From: RGIG4790 sp964437615
GTDB taxonomy: Bacteria > Bacillota > Clostridia > Christensenellales > UBA1242
Assembly (NCBI GenBank): GCA_964437615.1
Contig: CAYTHL010000009.1
Location: forward strand, 1-34,870
Length of the DNA: 34,870 bases
Reading direction: 5' to 3'
The notes under the pieces are model-generated. The model was not told the DNA's origin and did not search any database. It saw only the letters and a program-made list of their open reading frames with translations. Shown here one piece after another: positions 1 to 8,378 of the stretch. The translations under genes and the position numbers were made by a program. How positions within the stretch are numbered: the stretch's first letter is position 1; each line of letters starts with the position of its first letter.

Positions 1-38
1 TACATAATGGAGCGTATAAATTAACTAAACAACCTATA

Positions 39-73
39 AAAATTGCAAAAATTATCAAAATTTTTGCAATTTT
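39..73. repeat. AT-rich perfect hairpin upstream of rbfA
   Basis: A 15-bp perfect inverted repeat (39-53 with 59-73) around a 5-nt loop, followed by T-rich sequence. It may end the transcript of whatever lies before the window, but it has little GC, so a terminator role is uncertain. The rest of 1-198 shows no gene. Confidence 0.5.
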
Positions 74-198
74 TTACAACATTTTGCATTTTATCAAGTA
101 ATTTTTACATTAGTTTATTCAAAATACCGCTAAAAACTGCAAAATTTAACAATATTTAGTAAAATTTTAAACAAAAACAACAAATTAGGAGAATATCA

Positions 199-546
199 AT
201 GGCAAATATCAGAATGAGTAGAATAAACAGCGAGATACAAAAAAATATTGCAGAAATTATAGACAGACTAGATAACCCCGAAATTAAGGGTTCGGTAATA
301 TCTGTGCAAAAAGTTAACACTTCGCCAGATTTACTAACTTGCACAATATGGGTGTCAAGCCTGGCCGGAGACAAAGACAAAATTTTAGCAGCGATTAATT
401 CTAGCAAAGCATATTTGCGCAAAAGTTTAGCAAGCAAGCTTATACTTAAAACTATGCCAGAATTAAATTTTGTACTAGACACAACTCAAGAATATGCCGA
501 ACATATGGACAAATTATTTAAGGAGATAGAAACAAAAGATGAATAG
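199..546 (+). CDS. rbfA: Ribosome-binding factor A
   Basis: RbfA is a small KH-fold protein that binds the 30S subunit and helps 16S rRNA 5'-end maturation and late subunit assembly. The 115-residue length is normal. The N-terminal helix (RINSEIQKNIAEII) and the segment PEIKGSVISVQKVNTSPDL match the family. ATG 199 is preceded by AGGAG at 187-191. Its last 8 bases overlap the next gene, and the order rbfA, DHH phosphoesterase, truB is common in Clostridia. Together these support co-translation of RNA-maturation genes. Confidence 0.95.
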   Translation: MANIRMSRINSEIQKNIAEIIDRLDNPEIKGSVISVQKVNTSPDLLTCTIWVSSLAGDKDKILAAINSSKAYLRKSLASKLILKTMPELNFVLDTTQEYAEHMDKLFKEIETKDE

Positions 547-1528
547 GGTTGCCGATATGGTAAAGCGGGCAAATAATGTTGCTATCATTGGTCATATAAA
601 AACTGACGGCGATTGCGTTTGTTCTTGCCTTGCTTTTAAACTTGGTATGGAGCAGCTTGGTAAGCATGCCGATGTTTTTATTGATAGCGAGTTTTACCCA
701 CAGTTGCATTCTTTGCCATACATAGACCAAATTAATAAACCGGCGTTTTCTAAGTACGACCTTTATGTTTGTCTAGATACCGCCACAATAGATAGACTTG
801 GCAAGAACAAATATAAAATTTATAAAAACCGCAATATTTCTTGCCAAATAGATCATCACGGTACAAACCCAAGTTATTGCAAAGTTAATTATATAAACGA
901 AAAGTCTTCTTCAACTTGCGAACTGATATACACATTTTTTAAGCTTATTAATGTTAGAATTTCCAAGGATATGGCGAGATTACTTTTAACTGGCATCATG
1001 ACCGACTCTGGCTCTTTTAATTATTCGTGTGCCACCAAAGATACGCTATATATTGCAAGCAAATTGCTAGAAATTTACGGCGATACAATGGATAAAATTA
1101 CCGAGCCAATTTTTGCAAGCCAAACGCTAGACGAATATAATCTGGCTAAACTTGCGTACTCTAAATTGCAGTTTCATTTAGATAACAAGCTTGCATTTTT
1201 GTTAATCACAAAACAAGACTTTTTAGATACTAATACAACTGTAGATAACACGGCAAGACTTACAATTATAGGTAAAAATATAGCAACTGTAAAAATGATG
1301 ATATTAGTAAGTGAAGATATCACTCAAAAAGATTGTTACTATGTGTCAATTCGCAGTAAAGGCGATTGTAGTTCAAGAAATGTTGCTAGCGTTTTTGGTG
1401 GCGGTGGGCACATATTAGCCTCTGGCTGCAAAATTTTTGATACCGAGGCAAATGTAACAAAACGACTTTTAGACGCCGCCACTGCCGAAATAAATTCTAA
1501 GGGTAATATAAATGATAGGGTTTTATAA
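539..1528 (+). CDS. nrnA: DHH/DHHA1 phosphoesterase, NrnA-like (oligoribonuclease / pAp phosphatase)
   Basis: A cytoplasmic metal-dependent phosphoesterase. NrnA relatives degrade 2-5 nt RNAs or dinucleotides and dephosphorylate pAp. The 329-residue protein has the DHH motifs in order: GHIKTDGDCVCS near residue 18, DTATIDRLG near 80, the signature DHHGTN near 107, and a C-terminal DHHA1 domain with FGGGGH. The metal and phosphate binding residues appear intact. It starts inside the end of rbfA and overlaps truB by 17 nt, so it belongs to one operon. Substrate preference (nanoRNA, pAp or c-di-AMP products) cannot be read from sequence. Confidence 0.88.
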   Translation: MNRVADMVKRANNVAIIGHIKTDGDCVCSCLAFKLGMEQLGKHADVFIDSEFYPQLHSLPYIDQINKPAFSKYDLYVCLDTATIDRLGKNKYKIYKNRNISCQIDHHGTNPSYCKVNYINEKSSSTCELIYTFFKLINVRISKDMARLLLTGIMTDSGSFNYSCATKDTLYIASKLLEIYGDTMDKITEPIFASQTLDEYNLAKLAYSKLQFHLDNKLAFLLITKQDFLDTNTTVDNTARLTIIGKNIATVKMMILVSEDITQKDCYYVSIRSKGDCSSRNVASVFGGGGHILASGCKIFDTEANVTKRLLDAATAEINSKGNINDRVL

Positions 1529-2396
1529 TATTATAAAACCAACCGGTATGGGCAGTACAAATGTTGTCAGCAAAGTTAGGCATATCACCGGCTGCAAGGT
1601 GGGGCATTTAGGCACGCTAGACCCAATGGCGGGTGGGGTTTTGCCCGTAGCTGTTGGCAAGGCAACTAAACTTTTTGATTACTTTTTAAATAAAGACAAA
1701 AAGTACTTTGCTATTTGTCGTTTTGGCGTAGCCACAAACACGCTAGATTCTGAGGGCGAAATTATTACTCAGCAAAATGTAGATATCAAAAAAACGCAAA
1801 TTGAGCAAATTTTAGGTGAATTTTGCGGTAAAATTAGCCAAATTCCGCCAAATTTTTGTTCTGCACACATAAACGGAGAGCGTGCCTATACGCTTGCAAG
1901 ACAAGGCAAAAGTATGCAAATAAAGCCTCGCGATGTCACAATTTATAGCCTAAAACTGGTGCGCAAAATATCAAAAAATTTGTATGCTTTTTATTTGCAT
2001 TGTTCGGCAGGTACCTATGTAAGGGCGGTTATGAGAGATATAGCTGCAAGGCTTGGCACGGTTGCCACAACAGTTAGCATAATACGGCTTGCAAGCGGAA
2101 ATTTTGACGCCACAACTGCTTGCACCATAGAAGATGTGCAAGCAGGCAAGGCAAAACTTGTTAGTGTTGGCGAGGTTGTAGATTTACCTAAACTTAGTTT
2201 AACCCAAACCGAAACGCACAAACTATTAAATGGACAAAATGTTAAGTTACTAGCATCGCAAATTAAGCCAAAAGAGGTCAGCAAAAATGCTAATTTAAAC
2301 TGCGACTACCTTGCGTATGACGCTAACGGCAAACTTATAGGTATTGTAAATGTGCAAAACTTGTCTGCGCACTTAAATATCAATTTATGGGAGTAA
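1512..2396 (+). CDS. truB: tRNA pseudouridine-55 synthase
   Basis: TruB makes pseudouridine 55 in the T-loop of tRNAs. The catalytic motif GHLGTLDPMAGGVLPVAVGK is complete, with catalytic Asp at residue 37. The family start GFYNIIKPTGM and the C-terminal tRNA-binding segment are present. Length is 294 residues, typical for the family. The start codon lies inside the previous gene. The usual downstream partner ribF is not here; an endonuclease IV-like gene follows after 6 nt. Confidence 0.95.
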   Translation: MIGFYNIIKPTGMGSTNVVSKVRHITGCKVGHLGTLDPMAGGVLPVAVGKATKLFDYFLNKDKKYFAICRFGVATNTLDSEGEIITQQNVDIKKTQIEQILGEFCGKISQIPPNFCSAHINGERAYTLARQGKSMQIKPRDVTIYSLKLVRKISKNLYAFYLHCSAGTYVRAVMRDIAARLGTVATTVSIIRLASGNFDATTACTIEDVQAGKAKLVSVGEVVDLPKLSLTQTETHKLLNGQNVKLLASQIKPKEVSKNANLNCDYLAYDANGKLIGIVNVQNLSAHLNINLWE

Positions 2397-2402
2397 TAAA
2401 TT

Positions 2403-3254
2403 ATGATGAAATTTGGAATTTCGGGTTACAGCGACGATTTTTTGTCTGAGTGTGGCCATGATGAACTAAAAATGCCGCAGTGGGTAAAAAACGTTGGCTT
2501 ATCTGCGTACGAAATTAGCTTTAACCACGGCGCAAACCTAAGTGATGAAAAGTGTATACTTTTAGGCAAGATGTTTGCCCAAAATGGTATAGAAATTAGC
2601 GTGCATGCGCCTTATTATATAAATTTTGCCAATCTGGACGAAAATATGATACAAAAGAGCATCGGCTACATTTTAGCCAGCCTAAAAAAGATGAAACTGC
2701 TGGGCGCAAAATGTCTAGTTTTTCATCCGGGTTCGCTAATGGGCCAAACAAGAAGCCAAGCACAGCAAAACATTTTGTCCAACCTAAAACTGCTACTTAG
2801 CAGTATAGACGCCGAAAACTTAGATTTTGAATATTATCTTTGCCCCGAAACTATGGGAAAACATGGGCAGTGCGGCACGGTTGCCGAGGTTGCCGAAATG
2901 TGCAGCCTAGACAAAAGGATTATCCCTGCCCTAGATTTTGGACACATAAACGCCTTCACTTTAGGCGGGCTTAAAACCGAAATGGACTATAAAATGGTGT
3001 TTGAAACCCTAAAGAGTTACATTGGCGAAAGGTACAAAAATGTGCATATCCATTTTTCAAAAATTAAGTACGGGCAGAAGGGCGAACTTCATCATCTAAA
3101 TTTTGACGGCGACCCCGAAGGCTATGGCCCAGATTTTGCACCACTTGCAAAAGTTCTCAAAAAAATGGATATATCCGGGTTAGTTATTAGCGAAAGCAGC
3201 GGTCACCAAAATCAAGACTCGCTTACAATGCAAAGCCTATATAAAAATGCGTAA
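2403..3254 (+). CDS. TIM-barrel AP endonuclease / endonuclease IV (Nfo) family protein
   Basis: A 283-residue metal-dependent TIM-barrel protein related to deoxyribonuclease IV, which cuts DNA at abasic sites. Residues in the positions of the zinc ligands are visible: His in SVHAPYYIN, His in VFHPGS, Glu in CPETMG, Asp and His in ALDFGHINA, His in HIHFS and Glu in ISESSG. The C-terminal DxH ligand pair is less clear (DGDPEGYGPDF). This makes it a divergent branch that could act on another substrate. The start has two adjacent ATGs (2403, 2406) after GGGAG. It probably belongs to the rbfA-truB operon. Confidence 0.75.
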   Translation: MMKFGISGYSDDFLSECGHDELKMPQWVKNVGLSAYEISFNHGANLSDEKCILLGKMFAQNGIEISVHAPYYINFANLDENMIQKSIGYILASLKKMKLLGAKCLVFHPGSLMGQTRSQAQQNILSNLKLLLSSIDAENLDFEYYLCPETMGKHGQCGTVAEVAEMCSLDKRIIPALDFGHINAFTLGGLKTEMDYKMVFETLKSYIGERYKNVHIHFSKIKYGQKGELHHLNFDGDPEGYGPDFAPLAKVLKKMDISGLVISESSGHQNQDSLTMQSLYKNA

Positions 3255-3310
3255 TGGCAAATTTATTAGCCTAAAAAACAACAAAATTTTTATTCAATTA
3301 AAATTATTGC

Positions 3311-3339
3311 TTGCATTATAGCAAAACATATGGTAAAAT
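3311..3339 (+). promoter_or_regulatory. Sigma-A type promoter for efp
   Basis: TTGCAT (3311-3316), a 17-bp spacer and TAAAAT (3334-3339), with a TGG extended -10 directly before it. It lies about 60 bp upstream of the efp start, so a leader of roughly 50 nt is expected. Confidence 0.6.
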
Positions 3340-3401
3340 AACTAAGATATATTTGCGCTCTTTGGGCGCCAAAATAAGCATAAAATCATTTTGGAGGAAT
3401 T

Positions 3402-3971
3402 ATGGCAGAAGAAATTATTACAGCAGGAGATATTAGAAAAGGTGTTACATTTGAGCTTGAGGGCAAAATTTATATCGTTGTCGACTTTATGCATGTAAAG
3501 CCAGGCAAAGGCGCTGCATTTGTAAGAACAACCTTAAAAAATATAGTAACAGGCCAAGTTATTAATCGTACGTTTAACCCAGTAGAAAAATTTGAAAAAG
3601 CACACATAGAGCGTAAAGAGATGGTATATTTGTACAATGACGGCGACCTATGTTACTTTATGGATAACGATACTTACGAGCAAATTCCACTTAATAAATC
3701 TCAAGTAGAAGATGCTGTTAAGTACATTACCGAAAACATGTCTTGCACAATTCAATTCTATAAGGGTAACGCCTTTAGCGTAGAGCCACCAAACTTTGTA
3801 GAATTAACTATTGTTGAGTGCGAGCCAGGTATTCAGGGTGATACATCTAAGGCTGGCAACAAGCCAGCTACGGTAGAAACTGGGCTAATTGTACAAGTTC
3901 CGTTGTTTGTAAACAATGGCGAAAAAATTCGTATAGATACCAGAACTGGCACATACATGAGCAGAGTATAA
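3402..3971 (+). CDS. efp: Translation elongation factor P
   Basis: EF-P binds between the P and E sites and rescues ribosomes stalled on polyproline stretches. The 189-residue three-domain protein has the loop HVKPGKGAAFVR near residues 31-42. By alignment with E. coli EF-P, Lys36 is the position that carries the tip modification. The C-terminal OB domain ends in GEKIRIDTRTGTYMSRV, typical of the family. GGAGG precedes ATG 3402. It has its own promoter and a terminator behind it. Its position just before spoIIIAA is the classical Bacillota arrangement. Confidence 0.97.
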   Translation: MAEEIITAGDIRKGVTFELEGKIYIVVDFMHVKPGKGAAFVRTTLKNIVTGQVINRTFNPVEKFEKAHIERKEMVYLYNDGDLCYFMDNDTYEQIPLNKSQVEDAVKYITENMSCTIQFYKGNAFSVEPPNFVELTIVECEPGIQGDTSKAGNKPATVETGLIVQVPLFVNNGEKIRIDTRTGTYMSRV

Positions 3972-4039
3972 AAACTGCAAAATTATAGTTAAAATATGTA
4001 AAATTTGGCTAAATTTTATCAAATTTTAAGTAAAAATGT

Positions 4040-4069
4040 AAAAATGAGCTATATTATAGCTCATTTTTT
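4040..4069 (+). terminator. Intrinsic terminator after efp
   Basis: Stem AAAAATGAGCT / AGCTCATTTTTT followed by T-rich sequence, about 70 bp after the efp stop and before spoIIIAA. Confidence 0.75.
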
Positions 4070-4117
4070 AATATGCAAAAAATCATAATATTTACTTTTT
4101 AATAATAAAATTTATGT

Positions 4118-5032
4118 ATGGAGCAATATTTAAAAGAACTTATCGGCACCAAACTGTTTGCACAAATAGACAGTCAGTTTGGGCTAGGCAAACTTGAAGA
4201 AATTCGGCTTCGCGCAAACTGTCCAATTATAGTTTGCATTGCCGGCAAAAACTATGCTGTGGCAAGCAGTACTGCCGCTTATACGCTTGCAACCGACGAT
4301 ATGTTAAACGGAGTTATAGCGCGCGCCACCCAAAACTCAGTCTATGCAGTTAACGACCAGATTAAACAACTTTATATTTCCTATAAAGGAGGCATCAGAA
4401 TAGGTATTACTGGTGAAGTGGTAACGGGTACAAACGGCATTTCTACAGTAAAGCACCTAAATTCTTTAAATATACGCTTTCCGCATCAAGTTAAAGGTTT
4501 TGCAAACACGGCACTAAATTTTATACAACAAAATTGCAGTGTTGCAAGTACGCTTGTTGTTAGCGACCCGGGCGGAGGTAAAACAACTCTTTTAAGAGAT
4601 ATTTGCCGGGGGCTATCTACGTCGTCATTTATTTTTAATATATTGCTTGTGGACGAAAGACAAGAAATTGCGTGCAGTGAGCATGGCAGACCGCAGTTAA
4701 ATGTTGGATTATTTACCGATGTTATCACTGGTGGAACTAAGCAATTTGCATTTAATTATGGCATTAGGTCTTTAAAGCCAAATGTAATTGTAACAGACGA
4801 GCTTGCTAGCCTAGAAGATATTAACGCCGCAAGGTGCGCCGCCACTAGTGGGGTATCGGTAATAGCGTCGGTGCATGCAAGTAACCAATTAGAGCTTGTA
4901 AAAAATCCCAATTTTAAAAGTTTGCTAGATGACGGCATTTTTACTAGAATAGTTGTTCTTTCATGTAACAGCCCAAACAGATATGTTGGTATATACGACA
5001 ATAAACTAAGGTGCTTGTATATGCCATATTAG
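4118..5032 (+). CDS. spoIIIAA: Stage III sporulation protein AA (ATPase)
   Basis: SpoIIIAA is the cytoplasmic secretion-type ATPase of the SpoIIIA-SpoIIQ channel that links mother cell and forespore. Walker A is SDPGGGKTTLL and Walker B is ILLVDERQEI; a conserved EIRLRANCPI segment lies near residue 27 and the late motif SVHASN is present. Length 304 matches the family. It heads the spoIIIA run. No clear ribosome binding site precedes ATG 4118; an ATG at 4114 is out of frame. No convincing sigma-E promoter could be placed, although CATAATAT at 4084 resembles a sigma-E -10. Confidence 0.93.
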   Translation: MEQYLKELIGTKLFAQIDSQFGLGKLEEIRLRANCPIIVCIAGKNYAVASSTAAYTLATDDMLNGVIARATQNSVYAVNDQIKQLYISYKGGIRIGITGEVVTGTNGISTVKHLNSLNIRFPHQVKGFANTALNFIQQNCSVASTLVVSDPGGGKTTLLRDICRGLSTSSFIFNILLVDERQEIACSEHGRPQLNVGLFTDVITGGTKQFAFNYGIRSLKPNVIVTDELASLEDINAARCAATSGVSVIASVHASNQLELVKNPNFKSLLDDGIFTRIVVLSCNSPNRYVGIYDNKLRCLYMPY

Positions 5033-5039
5033 GAGTAAG

Positions 5040-5531
5040 ATGAAAATCCTATTTTGTGTAATAATTGTATTTTGTGGTGGATATGTTGGAATAGCAATTT
5101 CTCACGAATATGACAAAAGATTGACATTTTTTAAAGAATTTAAAGCATTTTTGCACTTTTTTAGCATCAAAATTGCATTTTCCAAAGAATCACTTTTTGA
5201 GTGTATAAATTTATATATGGATCAGTCTAAACCAAAAAATAAAAAATTTTTTACAGCATTTGCTAGCAATAGTAAGGTTGGCGAATTTAGCCAAGACTTA
5301 GTTAAAACTATCTCAGCCAAGTTATCTGATGCCGAATATAAAGAACTGCTTGCAATAATAAAAAACTTAGGCACAACAGACTATTTAAGCCAAAAAGATA
5401 TTATTTCCAGCGCCATTGCGGATATAGACTTAAAAATAGATAACTGTATGCAAGACAAAAAAACAAAAGGGGATATATATAAAAAAATAGGCGTCTGTGT
5501 TGGGCTGCTTGCTTGTATTTTAATTTATTAA
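5040..5531 (+). CDS. spoIIIAB: Stage III sporulation protein AB
   Basis: SpoIIIAB is a membrane protein of the SpoIIIA complex with a GspF-like cytoplasmic helical domain between two membrane helices. Here a hydrophobic N-terminal segment (residues 2-21), a helical middle part with NLGTTDYLSQ (the conserved loop before the last helices) and a C-terminal membrane helix (GVCVGLLACILIY) are visible. Length 163 is close to the usual 170. It follows spoIIIAA by 7 nt with GGAG before the ATG. A 134-bp spacer separates it from spoIIIAC, which is unusual. Confidence 0.9.
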   Translation: MKILFCVIIVFCGGYVGIAISHEYDKRLTFFKEFKAFLHFFSIKIAFSKESLFECINLYMDQSKPKNKKFFTAFASNSKVGEFSQDLVKTISAKLSDAEYKELLAIIKNLGTTDYLSQKDIISSAIADIDLKIDNCMQDKKTKGDIYKKIGVCVGLLACILIY

Positions 5532-5665
5532 TCATAAAAATAAAAACTGCAAAAACTGCTTATATAATTTGTAAAAACAACACAAAAACTGCAAAAATGT
5601 CGATAAATTTATAAATTGTAATACAAATTGGGCTTTACTAGTATATTTATTTTAAGGTAACCATT
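5532..5665. other. Spacer inside the spoIIIA operon with repeated AAAAACTGCAAAA motif
   Basis: Noncoding, AT-rich. Holds three copies of the motif AAAAACTGCAAAA or its core (5542-5560, two overlapping; 5584-5597). A similar motif recurs after other genes of this window. No firm promoter could be placed. Confidence 0.5.
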
Positions 5666-5863
5666 ATGGATATATCAATAATTTTTAAAATTGCTGCCAT
5701 AGGAATAATAACCATTGTCGTTAGTCAAATTTTGCAGCATGCGGGCAAGGGCGAAATTGCAACTTTAACAAACTTAGCCGGCTTAGTGATGGTGCTAGCC
5801 ATTGTGCTAAATATGATTGGCGACCTTTTTGATACCATACAAACAATGTTCAATTTATATTAG
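5666..5863 (+). CDS. spoIIIAC: Stage III sporulation protein AC
   Basis: A 65-residue membrane protein with two hydrophobic helices (about 5-23 and 35-57) separated by the conserved QHAGKGEIATLTNLAG segment, typical of SpoIIIAC. It forms part of the membrane base of the SpoIIIA channel. AAGG precedes the ATG by about 8 nt. Its stop codon directly touches the spoIIIAD start. Confidence 0.93.
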   Translation: MDISIIFKIAAIGIITIVVSQILQHAGKGEIATLTNLAGLVMVLAIVLNMIGDLFDTIQTMFNLY

Positions 5864-6244
5864 ATGCTAACAAAAATTATAGCCACTGCCATAATCACCA
5901 TCGTGGCAAGTGTGGTAGTAAAACAATATCGCACAGATATATCATTGCTAATAAATATTTGTGGCGGGTTACTAATAGTAATGTTTGCCATAGACGGATT
6001 TTCTGCTATTATAGATAGCATGGTAACCTTGTCTAGTAATATCTCGGTATCTAATGGTATTGTTTTGCCGCTTGTAAAAGTACTGGGCATTGGATATATT
6101 ACCGAATTTTGTGCAGATATTGCCGATGATTCTGGAAATAAAACAATAAGTTCTAAACTTGTACTAGGGGGTAAAATTGCAATATGTGTAGTGTCGCTGC
6201 CAATTATAGTAAGCCTAGTAAACACAATTTTATCTCTGCTGTAA
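5864..6244 (+). CDS. spoIIIAD: Stage III sporulation protein AD
   Basis: A 126-residue polytopic membrane protein of the SpoIIIA complex. It resembles SpoIIIAC in its first half (ISLLINICGGLLIVMFAIDG) and adds further hydrophobic helices, with the family motif VLGIGYITEFCADIADDSG near residues 73-91. Its start abuts the spoIIIAC stop, and the next gene starts inside its 3' end, so translation is probably coupled. Confidence 0.93.
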   Translation: MLTKIIATAIITIVASVVVKQYRTDISLLINICGGLLIVMFAIDGFSAIIDSMVTLSSNISVSNGIVLPLVKVLGIGYITEFCADIADDSGNKTISSKLVLGGKIAICVVSLPIIVSLVNTILSLL

Positions 6245-7482
6245 AAAAAGTTTGCATATTGTTATCTGTAATATTTGTTGTTATTTTATTTGCTTTAATT
6301 ACTTTAAATTTTGCCCAAAATGCCGCAAAAACTAATGCTAATATAACTATGGCAGAAGAGGTAAATGATAGCCAAGATGACGCTCAAAATATTCAGCAAG
6401 AATTAGAAGAAAGTGTCGAAAATGCCATTTTGGATACAGATTTTTCAGATTTAGAGCAGTTTTTTGCAGAAAATGAAAACTACTACAGTTTGTTTGGAGT
6501 ATCAAGTTATCAAGAACTTTTAAAGGCTTTAGTTAGCGGCGAACTGCTAACTGACTTTAATTCTGTTTTTGTGGCGGTGCTTGCTAGCGTTAAAGAAAAC
6601 ATCTTGCAAATATTATCTCCGCTACTATTAATACTAGTTGTAATTTTAATAAGCGTAGTGTTTCAAAATGTACACCCAAAGGTCAGCGGAGATTCAGTTT
6701 CTAGCGCCATATTTTTTATATGTTTTTCGGTTACAGCATTGCTAGTTATCTACTTGGTTGGCGGAACTTTTGCAACCATAAGGTCCTCGATAACCAAAAT
6801 GCAAAACCAAATGAACGCAATTTTTCCAATTTTGCTATTTTTTATGACGTCAGCTGGCGGGGCAATAAGCGTAAAAGCTTATCAGCCACTTGTGCTACTG
6901 CTAAGTAACGCAATAAGCAATATATTTTTAAATTTGCTACTGCCAATAGTAATAGTTGTATTTGTGCTTGGTGTTGTTGGCGGGCTTTCACCTAAGGCCA
7001 AAGTTAAAAAACTTGCCGATTTTTTTAACTCGCTTTTTAAATGGATTATTGGCATAGTTTTTACTGTCTATATGGCATTTATGAGTATTCAAGGAATTAC
7101 GGCATCTAGTGCAGACGGCATATCTATAAAAACGGCAAAGTATGCAATAAAAAATTACATTCCGCTACTTGGTGGCTACATAAGCGAAGGGTTTGAAGTA
7201 GCAAGAGTTGGTGCGCTAATTATAAAAAACGCAGTAGGATTTAGCGGAATAATTATTTTGCTTATCACAATTATTTCGCCAGTTTTGCTTATAGGAGTAA
7301 TGCAACTTGCCTTTAAGCTTGCCGCTGGTTTAATAGAGCCCCTTGCCGACAGCCATACAACTGAACTATTTTCTTGTGTAAGTAAAAGCCTAAGCATGCT
7401 TATGGTAGTATTGCTTGGTGTTGCAATTATGTATTTTGTGGTTATCTTTTTAATGATATGTTCATTGTCTGGGGTTGTGTAA
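6184..7482 (+). CDS. spoIIIAE: Stage III sporulation protein AE
   Basis: SpoIIIAE is the large polytopic membrane subunit of the SpoIIIA channel. The 432-residue protein starts with about 22 residues, then a signal-like hydrophobic segment (about 23-45), an acidic extracellular region, and about seven hydrophobic helices from residue 140 on. The conserved stretch SIQGITASSADGISIKTAKY is present. ATG 6184 lies 60 nt inside spoIIIAD with AGGGGG 12 nt before it; no ATG or GTG occurs between there and the hydrophobic segment, which supports this start. B. subtilis SpoIIIAE is about 400 residues. Confidence 0.92.
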   Translation: MCSVAANYSKPSKHNFISAVKKVCILLSVIFVVILFALITLNFAQNAAKTNANITMAEEVNDSQDDAQNIQQELEESVENAILDTDFSDLEQFFAENENYYSLFGVSSYQELLKALVSGELLTDFNSVFVAVLASVKENILQILSPLLLILVVILISVVFQNVHPKVSGDSVSSAIFFICFSVTALLVIYLVGGTFATIRSSITKMQNQMNAIFPILLFFMTSAGGAISVKAYQPLVLLLSNAISNIFLNLLLPIVIVVFVLGVVGGLSPKAKVKKLADFFNSLFKWIIGIVFTVYMAFMSIQGITASSADGISIKTAKYAIKNYIPLLGGYISEGFEVARVGALIIKNAVGFSGIIILLITIISPVLLIGVMQLAFKLAAGLIEPLADSHTTELFSCVSKSLSMLMVVLLGVAIMYFVVIFLMICSLSGVV

Positions 7483-7483
7483 T

Positions 7484-7666
7484 ATGTTAGGTGGGTTTGC
7501 CAGTTTAATTACTACAATTGTTGTCTGCGCTGTACTTAGGGCTGTTATAGATATTATGCTGCCAGAGGGCAATATGAAGTCTATAACAGACGTGGGTACA
7601 AACATAATTATAGTAGCAGTAATTTTTAATGCTGTTATAGATTTGATTAAAAATATATTTTTATAA
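7484..7666 (+). CDS. spoIIIAF: Stage III sporulation protein AF, membrane part only
   Basis: The 60 residues match the N-terminus of SpoIIIAF: a first helix with ITTIVVCAVLRAVIDIMLPEG, then a second helix NIIIVAVIFNAVIDLI. B. subtilis SpoIIIAF is about 206 residues and carries a soluble ring-building domain after the second helix; here the reading frame stops at TAA right after that helix and nothing resembling the missing domain follows in any + frame. ATG 7484 lies 1 nt after the spoIIIAE stop with GGGG upstream; an in-frame TTG at 7475 is less likely. Either a minimal version or a truncated gene; the clean helices argue against recent decay. Confidence 0.8.
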   Translation: MLGGFASLITTIVVCAVLRAVIDIMLPEGNMKSITDVGTNIIIVAVIFNAVIDLIKNIFL

Positions 7667-7823
7667 CCAACTTTAAAAAACTGCAAACCTAGCACCAAAA
7701 TAATGTAAAATTGGCGTCAAAATGCCAAAATGTGGCAAAATATCAAAATTTAAATAGCAATTTGATATCAAAATAAAGTAATAATATTGCGCACAAAACA
7801 ATATACTTGGGTAGGAGCAAATC
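7667..7823. other. Second spacer inside the spoIIIA operon
   Basis: A 157-bp noncoding AT-rich spacer. It holds AAAAAACTGCAAA at 7675-7687, a small hairpin TGCCA / TGGCA near 7723-7737 and an imperfect inverted repeat TATCAAAATT / AATTTGATA at 7741-7767. Possibly a processing or attenuation region before spoIIIAG. Confidence 0.4.
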
Positions 7824-8345
7824 ATGGCACTTTTGGGGCAAGATAAAAAAGAAAAATTTAGCAAATTTTTTAAAAATAAGCATATTGTTTTGCCCGTTGT
7901 CATAGCCTTAATGTGTATAGTTGTTGTGCTGTTTATTAGCTCTATTAGTGGCTCATCTAGCAAAACCACCACTCAAGAAACTACACAGCTTCAATCTTCA
8001 AACACAGCACTAAGTTATGCGGCAGAGGTGTCTAGCACTTTACAAGATGCAATAAACTGCATTAGCGGTGTAAGTAATGCAAAGGTTGTGATTGTTGTAG
8101 AAAGTAGCCCAACTAGTATATATCTAACCGACACCGACTCGGCGGGCAACACAGTGGTGGTGTACAACAAGCAGGGTAGTAATTATTCCGCAATAGAAGT
8201 TTGCCAAATGCTGCCAAAAATAACCGGAGTGCTAGTTGTTGCAAAGGGTGTTACCGACCTTGCGGTTAGATACAACATAATAAATGCCATAGCTGCCGTG
8301 TATAATCTTAATGTTTCTTGCATAGAAATTTTGGAGGGGAAATAA
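7824..8345 (+). CDS. spoIIIAG: Stage III sporulation protein AG
   Basis: SpoIIIAG forms the large ring of the SpoIIIA channel in the intermembrane space. The 173-residue protein has a short cytoplasmic N-terminus, one membrane helix (about 21-43), a Ser/Thr-rich linker and a ring-building type domain with KVVIVVESSP and LPKITGVLVVAKGV (in B. subtilis the same place reads close to VQGVLVVAEGA). It is shorter than the 229 residues of B. subtilis SpoIIIAG; the missing length lies around the insertion between the domain's halves. GTAGGAGC precedes the ATG. Confidence 0.9.
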   Translation: MALLGQDKKEKFSKFFKNKHIVLPVVIALMCIVVVLFISSISGSSSKTTTQETTQLQSSNTALSYAAEVSSTLQDAINCISGVSNAKVVIVVESSPTSIYLTDTDSAGNTVVVYNKQGSNYSAIEVCQMLPKITGVLVVAKGVTDLAVRYNIINAIAAVYNLNVSCIEILEGK

Positions 8346-8378
8346 ATGAAAATTTTTGGATTTAAAGGAGGATCTAAC

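Noticed and set aside
6720..6908. Open frame inside spoIIIAE
   Set aside because: Another frame of a well supported gene; no ribosome binding site.
7664..7823. Frameshift explaining the short SpoIIIAF
   Set aside because: None of the + frames after the stop looks like a continuation of SpoIIIAF; the sequence is AT-rich spacer.
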